Shown: positions 41,840 through 54,145, numbered from the stretch's first letter. The stretch: DNA of 64,000 nucleotides from Pollenia angustigena (GCA_930367215.1 OV884057.1:106603284-106667283), one strand, 5' to 3'. The notes: generated by a model from the sequence alone, not told the origin. Numbers and translations: made by a program.

Positions 41840-43458
41840 GCATGATTCCCGACGCAAGCTGAATGTTATATGTACGCATTTTTGCTCATTGACCTTTATC
41901 CTCTATTGCTTTAACCATAGTTCGAGTTGATATATATGACCCTGTAGGTATCGAGATGCTTCTTGACGGTTTTCGTGCACGCTTAGAAAAGCTGTATCAT
42001 CAGCAAATGTTGAAGTTTGGGTGTAGTTGTTTGTTGGCATATCCGAAGCATATATTAAGTATAAAAGTGGGCCCAGGATGCTTCCCTGAGGGACTCCACC
42101 GTCAATTTGCTGAGGAGAGCTTTAATAATCACCTTCTTTTATAATAAACTTTCGACCGACTAATGCCCGTAATTTCAACAAAAAGAAATCGAGCTGTGCA
42201 TAGAAATCTATGGTGTAAAAGCCATCAGATTTTAAAGGAAAACTGAAGGTAAAAACACGTAGGCAAAATAAACGTTGAAATAGGTAAATATTACTCTTAG
42301 GTACGAACACGACCTGCTTTCTTTTTGTAGAAATTACGGGCATAAGTAGCTTTCTAGCAGCTTGTGTGTGTTTACTGGTAAGTTTAGTTTCAATTTATCA
42401 AAAGCTTGAGAAACATCGATGAAGAGAGCGGAACAATATTTTCTTTCTTCAAAGGCTTTTCTTATTGCGTTTACTATACGATGGGTTTGCTCAATTGTGC
42501 TGTGTTCTCTTCTAAAGCCGAATTGTTGGTTAGGAAAACATCTATTTTCATTTAAAATTGGGGTTAATTTTTACGTTAATAGCTTCTCAAACAGCGTTGA
42601 TATATTAGAAAGTAAGCTTATAGGCCTATATGACTCAACTTTTGTGTGATCCTTTCCTGGTTTAGGTATCATGGTGACCTTCCACTTTTGACGATAGTAT
42701 TCAAGGCTTAAAATAGCATTAAAAATGAAAAGAATAATTTTCTTTGCTATGCTGGGTAGCTCCAAAAGCATTTTGTTGCTGATCTTATCAAAACCAGGAG
42801 CCTTATCGGGGTTTAAATCACAAATAGCCTTTTCGATTTCTCTTAACTCAAATCTTAGGGGAACAGCTGCTCTTGCTGCAATATCGTGAGATATATTTGG
42901 GGTAAATACGTTTTTTAAATGATTGACAAACAGATTTCCTTTTTCAACATCATTTCTTGCCCAACTTCCATTCAAGTTTCTTAATGGTGGTTTAGAGACA
43001 ACTGGCCTTTTGAGATTTCTAGCTGCACGCCATAATGAGTAGTCTGATTGTGGGGTTGCATCAAGTTCCTTAAGATATTTTTCCAGAGAAGCCGTTTTCT
43101 GGGTCTGCAGTAACTTTCTTAGTCTTTTTGTACACTCTTTAAGTAAGTTCTTAAGTTGAGGGGATCTGTGCAATTGCCACTCTCTTCGAGCCCTCCTTTT
43201 TTCAGGCAAAAGATGCTCGACATCTGTGGAATATATTTTAATAGTTTTTGTTTTTTTGGGGGCAATATAGGAATGTTGAACAGCTAGTTTCAGAAAACTG
43301 TCAAAATTGTCAATAGAGCGATCAACACAATCCGGTGTACTGAGTGGAATATTTTCTGTGCAATGGGTACTGAGATATTTTTTATATTTTAACCAATTAA
43401 TTTGCGTAGCTGTCGTCGCTAAGTAACCAGTCGGAGGTACAATTCTATTGGGGTTCAT
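41840..43458 (-). pseudogene. Jockey ORF2 RT
   Basis: 43458-42571 is open (NPNRIVPPTGYLATTATQIN to YRPISLLSNISTLFEKLLT). After a TAA the homology continues (QFGFRREHSTIEQTHRI, ALFIDVSQAFDKL), is cut by the MITE 42164-42342, and resumes with VPQGSILGPLLYLIYASDM and an FADDTAFL box at about 41995 (intact). Breaks: TAA at 42571, TAA at about 42127, and the insertions. Confidence 0.85.
42164..42342. mobile_element. 179-bp MITE, PIF/Harbinger-like
   Basis: Inverted ends of 22 bp: TGCCCGTAATTTCAACAAAA on the left, TGCCCGTAATTTCTACAAAA inverted on the right. TAA flanks both (42161-42163, 42343-42345). Removing element plus one TAA restores the jockey RT reading frame across the site. Confidence 0.92.
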
Positions 43459-44111
43459 TATAGTAACAATTGTAGGTGTGTGGAAGATAATTCTAGGGAA
43501 GCTTCAACATGAATCGTTTCTATGGGAATGTTTTTAACCACGCCGAAATCGATGACATCTGGAATTTGTTTATGATCAGTGGGCCAATATGTTGGTTGTC
43601 CGCTCGCTACCACATTTAAAGCCATTTTAGAAATTGCGTTAAATAAAACACGACCCTTTGGTGTTATAAGTCGCGACCCCCAGAAGGTATGTTTAGCGTT
43701 ATAATCGCCAGTGGCTAGTAAACACGGTCCTAATGATTTAAAATATTTAAAATATTGGTCCTCCGATATTGAAAATCTAGGCGGGGAGTATAACGATGAA
43801 ATTACTAGGTTTCTATTTAATTCCTCAACGCAGATGTTCGTTGCTTGGAGATAATCTTCACGATGATCACACATTAGGTAGTGTTTGACTCGGGTTTTTA
43901 TTAAAATGGCAGAACCTCCACAAGCTCTATCTCGAGGGTCCTTGGTATCATATAGTATATAACCATTGATTTTAAACATATTTCTTGAGGTCAAATGAGT
44001 TTTAGAAATCATCATTACATCAATTTGTTTATTTTTCAGAAAGTATTCTAATTCATTTTTATGTTGGCGGATGCCGTTTGCGTTCCAAAAACAAATTTTT
44101 AAACAGTTCAT
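43458..44111 (-). pseudogene. Jockey ORF2 endonuclease domain
   Basis: 217 codons, overlapping ORF1 by four bases (ATGA). APE-type endonuclease: FWNANGI, GDYNAKHTFWGS, DVIDFGV are present. Two key sites are altered: ISKTHL where ISETHL is the rule (catalytic Glu to Lys), and SSTHL where SSDHL is the rule (Asp to Thr). It should not nick DNA. A TAG-type stop separates it from the RT part, which is adjacent in another frame. Confidence 0.85.
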
Positions 44112-45441
44112 GGTTTGTTAAGTACAGCTTTCAATAACATCGATTGCATTCTAAGCATTTCCTGCATCATATTACCCATTGTGTTCGTAAAATTATTTAC
44201 TGTTTGCACTAATGTTTCCATGGTTTTTTCTAAACGACTTAAATAAGAAACCAGAGTTTCATCATTACTTGGCGAGGCACCTTGCATAGGCTGATGGTTT
44301 GATTTTAGGACGTTAGCGTAAGAGGTTCTGTAATTACTAGGCTGGGGGGCTTGAATTGCATTTGTGTTTACTTGATTTGCGACCAGCATTTGAGGGGTAT
44401 TTGTTTTCGGTCCAACCGTCTGCTTGACGATATTATATACAGGGCATCCTCTATAATTGGCAGTGTGATTGCCGCCACAGTTGCTACATTTTTTTACGTT
44501 GGGGTCGGTTTAAGACTTATCGCAAGAAACTGTACCGTGTAGTTCACCACATACTACGCAGACAGGGGGTAACTAACAGTATGCCTTGGTATGGCCAAAT
44601 TCTTGGCAGTTTAAGCACTGAACAGGTCCATTTTTTTTGTGCGGCTCCTCAATTGTGATTTTACTGTATAGAATATATTTCACACTATAAATGGGATGCG
44701 TTTCGTTTTTTTTTTTAACTTAATGTCGCCGGGCTCTAATTCCACTCGAAAAAGTGGTTGTGGATTTTTGTCCCTATTTCTAATATTTACCACATATTGT
44801 ATCTTGAAGCCTTTTTCTTCCAAGAAAGTTTTAATTTCCTCTGGGTCCACGCATGAATCAATTCCCTTAATCACTACCTGGAGACCTTTACTGCTCTTGA
44901 GTTGGTATGTGTAAAAACTTTTTTAAGTGCCTCAAACTTGCTTATTATTCTGCGAAAGTCATTTTTATGATTTACTTGAATTTTAGTTTCATTTATACTA
45001 CCTCGCTTTATTGCAGCAACATAAAAAGAATTTTCACCAATCAACGAAATTAAACTCTTTATTAGATCATTTGAGTTATGCTCCCTAAGATATATCGGGG
45101 GAGGCTTGGACGATTTTATGACGTTTGGTGCTTCAGAGGATTCATCCTCCAGAATTGCAAAGCGATTTTGGGAATTTATTTTATCAAAAGATGGCACTTT
45201 TGATGCCGAAGCAACAGCTGAAGAAGTAGGGCTGCGACCCCGTTTAAGGACTGTTATATACCTGTCCATACCAACTTGGACTTTGACAACTTTTTACAGG
45301 GGGGTTTTCCATTGCATTTGTGTTTAAGTTCATGGTATCATTTCCGACTAATTTTATTTTTGACGTCACGGCAATACTTGCTGGCCTGGCAACACTTGTC
45401 ACCAAATCTAGTTGTAGTTTTTTTAATGAGTCACTATCCAC
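44108..45441 (-). pseudogene. Jockey ORF1 (gag-like), three CCHC knuckles
   Basis: Start ATG 45441. Frames 45441-45244, 45269-44874, 44874-44680, then 44640-44108 chain together. The zone at 44874-44680 (MIKGIDSCVDPEEIKTFLEE, FRVELEPGDIK) is the domain that precedes jockey zinc knuckles. Knuckles CLNCQEFGHTKAYC, CVVCGELHGTVSC and CSNCGGNHTANYRGC lie at about 44610-44440. Stops at about 44573 and 44515 and frameshifts near 45250, 44874 and 44700 break it. Confidence 0.85.
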
Positions 45442-45640
45442 CGTTTGTGTAAATACCGAGGGTGAGAGGGAGCGTGTTCGAATAATTGGCTTAGCCGTTA
45501 GGTAGTTAATATTGTTTTGTTTTGTTTTGTTTTATTTATTTCTGCATTATTTTCATTTGCATTAACTAAAACGTAAACTTTTCTTTAATTTTGTCTTAGT
45601 GTTGTTTCACTGTTCGTACTCATGCAGAGTTGTTTTTCAC

Positions 45641-46150
45641 CGTTTTGCTTTGCTTTTAATATTTTTATTATTTATTGTATTACAACAACACAAAAAAATA
45701 AGAAATTTTAACTTAAATGTTTTTGTTCAGAATATGAATTCATACATACATACATGTATTATAAAATATAGATATATTACTTTAAATTGGCATCAAAAAA
45801 GTGTCAAATAGTGTGATTTGAAAATTGATGTTAAAAGTTGTCTAGAATAGAATCGCCCAGTAAATGCATGGGTTCCGCGGATAATGCACTAGGCCTTTTT
45901 AGGTGAAAAATGCATGATTTTAACATTAGATTTTAGATTTTATTGAATTCATATTGTAATCCCGGAAGCCTAAAAGGCCGAATGGATTACATAGTATTTC
46001 TACAAGTAGATACATTTACTTTAAATTACTTAAAACTAGTACTAGTTGCGCGAAACATGTATATTACAGGAATTAGGAAAGAAAAAATAGACATACATAA
46101 TATAAGGACCATGGCCAGTGATAGAAGACGAGAAAGATGGCCAGTGATAA
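45641..46150. other. AT-rich spacer and LINE 3' UTR-like sequence
   Basis: Contains the right copy of GGGCGATTCTATTCT (inverted) and, at 45890-46000, AGGCCTTTTTAGG / CTAAAAGGCCGAATGG. No gene. Confidence 0.4.
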
Positions 46151-46159
46151 AAGACGAGA

Positions 46160-47470
46160 AAGAAAAAAAAAAAAAATATGTTTTACATGTTCTCCTTAAA
46201 GAGTGTCTGAAAATTTTGAACACTAAGCGAAAAATTGCGCGCATTGTATGGGATAACACTGTTCCACAGTCTGAATATTCTCACAACAAACGACTTCTCC
46301 ATATACATTGTACTGATTCTAGGACATATAATAGCTGAAGTACGAGAGGAGTGCGAGAATGTGAAAAGATTTTGCAAGTACTGCGGGCATCCATATTTTT
46401 CTATTTTATAAAATAAACTAATAAGCCGTTAAATTGACCCTAGACACAATACTACATATATGCCTTTCAAAAGTTATCCTTTCATCCAAATAGAAGCCTA
46501 GGGATTTGTAGCTAGACACATACTCAATGTCCCTGCCGCACACATTTAATTGCGGCAATGACATTACACAATTGCCAAACCTCATTGCATACGTTTTTAT
46601 TGGGTTAAGTTTTAATTTATTCCGATCAGCCCATTGAGTGACTTTGCACAAGTCATTATTAAATAAGTTTACAAATTCAGACATAGAAGTCCTACCATCA
46701 AAACAACAATACAGTTGTACATCATCCGCATAATTTTGTGCAGTGCAATGCGTGGTTGATAGAATCAAATGCTTTACAGAAATCTAAAAAGACAACTACC
46801 GCACCAAAACCGATGTCCAAATTCCTCCTAATTTTTTCCGTTAGATCCAGTACTAAAGTAGTTGTGCTATGGCCTGCTCGAAACCCAGATTGACGAGCAG
46901 ATATCTAATTATTTTGACCTATATAGGTCACGACGCGTTTATTCATTATAATCTCCAGTATCTTACTACAAATCGGGAGTATGCTAATTGGCCTGAAATC
47001 GGCAGTACTGACAGGATTTTTCTTTTTAGCAATCGGAACAATTCTAGCAAACTTCCAGTTATCTGGGTACACATTAGTCATAAGAATAGTATTGTAGATA
47101 TGCGTCAGAGGCCTTAAAACAAACGGTAAAACTAGTCATAAGAATTGAATGCATAATCCATTAGTCCCAATTGCCCTGGACTTGATCCGTGCCATTGCCT
47201 CATAAACATCATATTCCTCTATCCTTCCAAAGTCAAAGCCATTAGTATAAACAATATAAAATCTAACTGCATCATTTCCTCCAACATCTTCAGGTAAAAT
47301 GAAACTTTTATTCAAAGCATTCAAGTCCTGAAAAGTATCACCAATTCCTTTTTCAACAAAACCAGCGTACTTCAACCTATTCCAAATTTCACTTGGACTT
47401 TCATTGCCAAACAACCGCTCACATTCTCTCCTTTTAAACTTTCTTATAATTAGCTTCATCCTATTGCGGT
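46160..47470 (-). pseudogene. Internally deleted LINE remnant, CR1/jockey group
   Basis: Minus strand, 5' to 3': 47459-47136 pre-RT part (RKFKRRECERLFGNESPSEIWNRLK); 47130-46770 degraded RT fingers and palm; 46768-46418 RT catalytic part with NYADDVQLYCCFDG (YADD intact) and YKSLGFYLDERITF; 46377-46183 C-terminus (ISTMYMEKSFVVRIFRLWN). A deletion joins RT to the C-terminus near 46400. Resembles the ORF2 at 37504-40221. Confidence 0.8.
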
Positions 47471-47697
47471 ATTTGCAGAAAATTAGCGTGTCATTTTATT
47501 TTTAAAAGGTTTATTAATTTCCTAAGCTAATGGTTCACTCGTCATTAAAAATATTGCTTAGAACCAATAAAAGTTCAGTGATTAGATCGGGGTTTTGATT
47601 GATCTGGAATATTAACTGAAATGAATGAAAAGCAATGAATCTTTAATGATTTAAATCGTATTTTCATTGGTGCTCGATATTAATTTTTTTATGCATT
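47471..47697. other. Spacer
   Basis: No feature seen. Confidence 0.3.
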
Positions 47698-47705
47698 ATG
47701 GGAAT

Positions 47706-48895
47706 TAGGGAATGGTAAATCGATTTCGATTCCAATCGAAAATAGATTTTGTGGTAAAAAAAAATCGATTTTCTGCAATCGAATTTACGTATGCGATTTT
47801 ATACTGAAATCGATTATTGGGCTTTTAAAATCGATTTTTTTATTTTTATCAAAATTTTGGCAATTTTTAATTTTAATCTTAATTAAATCGATAAATTTTG
47901 GGCATGCACAATAGAACTTATTTTTTTTTTTTTGTGCGTACGTCTGTAGGTATGCTTATGCAGTTTTCACAGTTTAAAGTTGTAATTTTAAGTATTTACC
48001 TATTAGTATCCTTGATATACTTTAATATAAGGGCTCTGTGAGCGATATTTAAATCTAGTTATAAGCAGTGTGAAAAAACAAAAAGTATGTAATTTATCCT
48101 AACAAATACGAAATTACAAGGAAATGTCTCTGCATCTTTCTGGCATCAATGACATGCAAACGTGTTTTTTAAACTAACTTAATAGTAACTTAGAAAAGAA
48201 ACAGTCGCCACCGATCAGGAACTACTGTTATAATCCTTTGAAATACTATCCATACATTTAGGCTTGTCACAGAATTAAATCCGAACAAGATACGAAATCA
48301 CTTCCACTTTCGATCAGAATTAGGCTGAGTTCCTAAACATCATAATACTTTGCAGTCAAAGTCAAAAAAGTATCATAGAGTTTAACTATATCTAGTTTGA
48401 TTATTGTGTACGCATCGATATTGTTTTTAGTGAACTTTGGTACAGATAACATTGTAAAATTTTTCACGGTTGCTTGGTAGAAAGCACTTAAAAAAGCGAG
48501 TTGCTTTGCAACTGATGTTTTGGAACTCACCCTTAATTTATGTGACAGGCCTGATTGACTATAGAAGAACACAATTTTAATATGTAAAATGTACATGCAC
48601 TTGTTCCTCTAAAGGCGATCTCAAAATTTACACATTTTCATTTTTGCTGGAAAATTATAAACAGTAGTCATACCTATCTACACATAGTAAAAATCTCAGT
48701 TCAATTTATCTAGTAATTTTTCAAAAAAAAGAATGCTGGTGTATACCCCTATGTGATATAAGGTATGAGTTTGCAAATTTATCTGAAACGATTTTGAAAT
48801 CGATTTTAAAATCGATTTTGAGGTTCGATTAATCGATAAAAAAAAGTCGATCGAAAAATCGAAAATCGATTTTGGTATTCATTTACCATTCCCTA
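47706..48895. mobile_element. 1190-bp non-autonomous hAT-like element
   Basis: TIR TAGGGAATGGTAAAT and exact inverse. The 8-bp duplication ATGGGAAT is perfect (47698-47705, 48896-48903). Both ends carry arrays of AAATCGATTTT-type motifs over about 150 bp. The centre has no recognisable gene. Confidence 0.9.
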
Positions 48896-48909
48896 ATGGG
48901 AATGTATTA

Positions 48910-49077
48910 AGGGTATTCACGTCACAAGTTGCACCCTTGCAAAAAAGCAAAAGTGCAAAAACATAACAACAACCACAAAGAAAATTATTTACGCCCAACA
49001 AATTGTCTGCGTGATTGTTGTTATATTTTTGCACTTTTGCTTTTTTGCAAGGGTGCAACTTGTGACGTGAATACCCT
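48910..49077. mobile_element. 168-bp palindromic MITE
   Basis: Arms of about 65 bp: AGGGTATTCACGTCACAAGT ... and exact inverse. Core repeats of TTGCAAAAAAGCAAAAGTGC. TATTA flanks both ends (48905-48909, 49078-49082). Begins six bases after the duplication of the preceding element. Confidence 0.85.
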
Positions 49078-49082
49078 TATTA

Positions 49083-49724
49083 TAAATTACATTTTTCCTT
49101 TTGTTTTCGCTATGTAGTAGTAAGATTATGACAACGTAGGAAATTAAAAACCTACAAGCAGTACTTGAAAATTGGAACTCATCTGGGAGTTTCAAATCAA
49201 TCTAGAAAAATTTATAGAGTTAAACGCCTGAGAGATCCATAAACACTCTTACAATAACATCTGGAACAGTATTATTTAGTAATATCACAGTCATAATTTG
49301 TATCATAATAATCCTTTACCAGCTTTGGACGAAAAATATAATAAACATAACGAAACATCCCTCCACAAATCCAGTACCTGTCAAAAACAACTTGGATGCA
49401 AAACAACCAAACAACGTAAGTTTCTCAAACCTGACATAAGCATACTTCGCTAGGATTTAGGATTTAGGAACGGAGAAGTTTGCCTTTTAACAAAAACTTT
49501 TCCACAAAAGCAAAATTGCCAAGTAATCATTTTTGCTTTTGACTGAAAACAATTGCTTCACACAACTGTCCAAAATTATGTACATGCACTTTTTGCAGAC
49601 ACATTTCGAAATAATTGTTTTGTCAATTTTTATCTTTTGATCAAAGATTTTCAAAGAACTAATTTTTTAAACTGTAACCAAGTCACATAATTGTTAAGTT
49701 TTTAATTTCAGTAAAGTGCGATTA
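49083..49724. other. AT-rich spacer
   Basis: No gene or repeat recognised. Confidence 0.35.
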
Positions 49725-51075
49725 TGTCGCAAAAAGAAAACAAGAATTAAAACAATTCTTCTTTTCGGCTTAAATTTACCGACGCAGCTCTATCACCTAT
49801 GGTGATAGAAAATTGAAAAATAAGAAGAAAAAATTAAATAAAAAAACTGGCGCAAACGCTTAGTTTTCGAGTTATGGACGTTTTTAGTTTTCATAGAAAT
49901 ATAGGATTTGGTGGAAGTGGAGTTTACGGGGCTACGAAAAAAAAATAAAAAAATATGCCACCCGATTCAGAATAAAAAAATCAAAATTAAAATTTAATGG
50001 GACTGAGGTCCATGGGGCCCCTGGAATCAAAAAACTGCCCCGCTCACTTAGTGATATTGGTGGGTACTCAAATTAAAGGTAATTTGCTCTCGATTGCAAA
50101 AATGTATGTATTTTGTTTTTGTATTCGCATATTATGTTCCTCTTAAGATTAATTCAAGTATTGTTTAGGTGCAGAAACGTTTTAGTTAGCGAAGCCGGTG
50201 TTTGTTATACCATAGAAGAGAAAATCCTTGCACCCGCCCGAAGGCCGGCTATGCAGAGAAGCTTTAGTTACCGAAGCCGGTATTTGTTACACCATAGAAC
50301 AGAAAATCCTTGCGCCCGGCAAAAGGTCACCTAAGCATGAAGTTTTTGTTTGCGACATTGGTGTTTGTTATTTTATAAAATTTGTATTACACTTTTATTT
50401 AAATAAATTATACACTTATGGCCATTTTCTCAATATATCGACAAACTGTCTGTTACTTAATGTCAACATAAATTTATTGGACCGATAAACTGTCCGTTAA
50501 CGATTTTGGGTTTCTCAATAAACCGACAAAAAACATTGTTTTCAGCTGGCAACGCCAATCATAATACATGTAAAAGTTGGGAGTCAGCTGATTGAATTTA
50601 TATGTATGGCAAATAAAAGGAAAATAAATAATTGGCAGATGAGTGCCGGTTAGCTTTGCGATAAAATCGAAGCAAATGAGACATTGAGAAAACTAAATTT
50701 CTTTAATGTGCAGTTTTTCGTTGGGAAAAAAGATAATTGCCTAATGAGAAAATGGCCATTAGTATACAAAAACTGTAATGTGAGCTTAAGAGTTGAAAAT
50801 GTTTAAATAAATTATATATATCCAGAAAGAACTAGTCAAAACCTTCAAAATGATACCAATATTGGCCATGTACCTTTAGAAATGTAGTGAAAAAATTATA
50901 TATTTCTATGAAAACTTAAAACGTCCCTAACGTCGAAAACTAAGCGTTTGCGCCCATTTTTTATTTAATTTGATCTTCTTATTTTTTAATTTTCTATCAC
51001 CCTACGAACTTTTTATTTTATTTGGAGCTGCGTCGGTAAACTAGATTTGTTCCCTTTTCTTTTTGGTTTTAACTA
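49725..51075. mobile_element. Long-inverted-repeat element
   Basis: Arms at about 49725-49915 and 50885-51075 are inverted copies (TTTACCGACGCAGCTC, GGTGATAGAAAATT, GCGCAAACGCTTAGTTTTCG). The interior contains a fragment of the repeat found at 62660-63710 (49920-50340). Confidence 0.75.
50165..50342. repeat. Two diverged copies of an 82-85 bp unit
   Basis: Units share TTAG/CGAAGCCGGTxTTTGTTA, CCATAGAA and AAATCCTTGC. Inverted relative to the array at 63054-63310. Confidence 0.8.
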
Positions 51076-51189
51076 GAAAATCTCTAACTTATGTACATAT
51101 GTATGTATTTATGTATACATATACTAGCGAACCCCTGCACACTTTGTAGTGCAAAAAAGAAAATAAGAAATCAATTCGAATTGATTTAA

Positions 51190-51310
51190 ATCAGTGATAA
51201 ATTTTTTTTAATTGTAATGCTCTGTGGTACACAACATTTCTTGTTTTTCCATTTTCGGTGTAAATATACAAACCGATGGTTTGCCAACGCGCGAACAGGC
51301 TACATACAAC
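51190..51310 (-). pseudogene. Helitron helicase C-terminus
   Basis: LYVACSRVGKPS is the conserved last motif of PIF1-type Helitron helicases; TxNVVYxxAL follows. It continues the protein at 54302. Confidence 0.85.
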
Positions 51311-51877
51311 CACTGTTGCCCATTTAGAGATTTTCCCGCTAAATCTAGCGTTTTTGAAATGTCAAGTTTTCGTGATTATCAGTCCATATTTTACCATAGG
51401 CCCTATATAAAACATACTCTTGGAAAACAGTACGTCTAAAGCCCTAACAATTAATGCTATTTTTAAAATTTTGGTTTGTCACAGTTTTATATGACTAGAA
51501 CTTACACTGTCAACTATCGTTCAAATCAATCCATAGCTTACAATAGGCCCCATATAAAGCATACTCTCGGAAAAAACTATAGAACCGTAAAGCTTTCAAT
51601 CTGTGCTCTATTATAATAACATTTGGTCAGTCAAAAATGTTTAAGACTATAAATTACTTGTTCAAATTTTGTGCAGATCGGCTCATATTTTACCATATGT
51701 CCCATATAAACAACACTTCGGAAATATTCGTACTGTAGGTGGAGGGTATCAAAGATTCGCACAGATGGATATATAACTCTAACTTATTTTCTTTTAGGAA
51801 TAAAATAACTAGGGAAGTTGGAAACCATAGTATGTAACGTAATTTGAGAGTCATATACCTTTAAAAAAGCAGCATAT

Positions 51878-54145
51878 CAGGGGTGTCATAGAAACCGATC
51901 TTATCGGTATTGGATTTGAAACCGACAAAAAAAAATACGTTGGTGTCATGAAATCCAATGTTGTCGGTTTTTTGTTCGAACTAAAATTTGTGTCGGTTTT
52001 AGGTGTCACAGAAACCAATGTTATCGGGTTTTTATTGAAAATAAACCAAGCAGCTTACAGCTCTTGTTTTTTTTATTGGAAATAAATAAAGTTGTTAAAA
52101 GCTTAATTTTTTATTTTATTTTTTTCAACAGTTAGGGTTTTTCCGAAAATAGAAGTAAATAAAATTGATAATTTGGTAAAATAGTACTTTTTTTGTATGT
52201 TTCCGGTATTCTCCGGCAGCGGGCTGCTGCAAATTCGCAAGTCTTCTTCTCACTTTTTCTGCAAACAGCAAATATGCAACAACAGCAGAGGTCATTTTAC
52301 TTTTTTATACGGTTAAACAACAAATTTGTTTATTATACCCTCCACCACAATAAGTTGTGAAGAGGGTATACAAACTTTGTCATTCCGTGTGAAACTTTTT
52401 TATTATTCATCTCAGACCCCATAAGGTATATATATTCTGGGTCCTAGAGTAATTCGAAGTCGATTTAGCCATGTCCACCTGTTGAAAACGGTCACTTTCG
52501 AAAAACTCAAAAGAAATAAACAAACTTGGTGTTAAATTGCTTGTAGTTATCCTAAGCAGTTTGGGATTGAAATCCAGCAAAATTATATAAGATTTTGCAA
52601 AAGTTCGTCCTATTCGACTGGAAATCACGCTGTAAAATTTCGTGAAGATCGGATTATAATTGACATCAGGCCCCATATAAGCCCTACTCCCGGAAAACAG
52701 TATAGTACGCCTAAAACCATAATTAACAATGCTATCTTAACAAATTTAATAGTACTAGAAATGACATTGTAAAGTTTCGTGAAGATCGGTTCATAATTTA
52801 CCCTAGGCCCCATATAAACCCTACTTCCAGAAAGCGGATTCGTACGCCTAAATCCGTAAAAAAATAATGCTATCATAACAAATTTTGGCACGTCACAGTT
52901 TAATAGGACAAGAAATTACACTGTAAAGAGTCGTGAAGAGCGGTACACAATTAAACCTTGGCCCCATATAAACCCTACTCCCAGAAAACAGTTTAGTACG
53001 CCTTAAACAATAAAAAATAATGTTATCATAACTAAATTTGGTGCATTACAGTTTTGTTGGACAAGAAATAAGATTATCAAATTTCGTAAAGATCGGTCTA
53101 TAATTTACCCTAGGCTTCATATAAACTCTACTTTCGGAAAAGAGTTTATCATACCAAAATTTGGTACATCACAGTTTTTTAAAGCCCAATCTGGTAAGAT
53201 AATTTAATACGCCTAAAACCGTAGCAGATATAGAAACATTTTGCGGTAAACTTTCCCCTAGCTTAGCTTCATATGGCCAACAAAAATGTGCAATTTTGTG
53301 ATATACCGTCCATAATTTACCTTAGATTCCATTTTAGCGGCCTTCTGAAATTCACTGCAAACGCTAAAACTAATTGCTCCGCTGTATTGAAATTTATGTT
53401 TTTTGATAACAGAAATCACTCTGCAGCATTTTGGGATAATTGGTTCATAGCTTACCATGGCTCCAATATAAATTGCTCTCCTGAAAATCATTCAAGTTCA
53501 GCTTAAACTGTTACGAATCAAACTCAAGCTATTTAAAATAGCTTAAAAAAGCATTAAACTTCCTGATTGTCGGTCAATAATTTTATATATGTCCAAGCCG
53601 CTACCCATTTTAATGCAGATGTCTGTTTTTATAAAGATAAGAATAATAAATAGACATCATACAGATGTTACTCCCAAAACATTCGAACTGTCGGTGGAGG
53701 GTTTCAAAGATTCGGCACAGCCGAATATAGTACTCTAACATGTATTTTTAATAAATTCGCTTTATACCTACATATTTTTACAAAACAATAAAATTACACA
53801 AATGTAAACAACAAATGCAATGCAAGTACATATTATGTAATACAACGATGGCATTTATTTCATATGTTTATTGTATGTATTACCACTTCTTATTTTCTTT
53901 TCCGTAATTGTCCTTTAATAGAAACACAGGTTTTACAATATTTTAGCGCAAAACTCATAATTTACAAAATTGTTAAAAGAAAAATTGCATTTAACGCTGT
54001 AAACACATGAGCCAAAACATTAAACAGCTGATTCGAATATCGGTTTTATTTGTATTCGAAAATAAAAAATTCCGACTTGTTTTCATGACACCAAAAGAAA
54101 CCAATATTGGTTTGCAAAACCGACTTGGATTCTATGACACCCCTG
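51878..54145. mobile_element. Second hAT-like element nested inside
   Basis: Inverted ends CAGGGGTGTCATAGAA at both limits. Left subterminal zone has three repeats of GTGTCAxxxAAxCCxATxTTxTCGG (51884, 51941, 51996). Flanks CAGCATAT and TATATCTT do not match well, so the duplication has decayed or the ends are off by a few bases. Confidence 0.7.
52335..53745. repeat. Dispersed repeat with degenerate tandem units of about 140 bp
   Basis: Starts TATACCCTCCACCACAATAA, ends GATTCGGCACAGCCGAATATAG. In between, five or more degenerate units contain GAAGATCGGTTCATAATT, CCATATAAACCCTACT, AAAACAGT and ATAATGCTATCATAAC. A diverged unit also lies at 51370-51760. The small open frames are by-products. 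Confidence 0.75.

Larger units (their letters stand above)
36670..45640 (-). mobile_element. Jockey-clade LINE, minus strand, split by another LINE
   Basis: Order on the minus strand: 5' region near 45640, ORF1 with gag-like knuckles (45441-44108), ORF2 endonuclease (44111-43458), RT (43458 to about 41815), then after the inserted LINE the RT C-terminal domain (37302-36804) and an A tail (plus-strand T20 at 36671-36690). A 179-bp MITE breaks the RT. Internal stops and frameshifts; not autonomous now. Confidence 0.85.
36319..45858. mobile_element. Possible old TIR element split by nested LINEs
   Basis: GGGCGATTCTATTCT at 36319-36333 is repeated in inverted form at 45844-45858, and AGTA flanks both (36315-36318, 45859-45862). 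The interval minus the LINEs would be about 0.6 kb. The left part has two copies of GACGGGTGCAAC (36338, 36499). Inference only. Confidence 0.35.

Noticed and set aside
41839..41860. GGGGGGCATGATTCCCGACG resembling the end of the palindromic MITE family
   Set aside because: The stretch is explained by the jockey RT coding sequence on the minus strand; the match covers only about 11 bases.
52407..53506. Several 70-90 codon frames
   Set aside because: By-products of the degenerate tandem units of the dispersed repeat.
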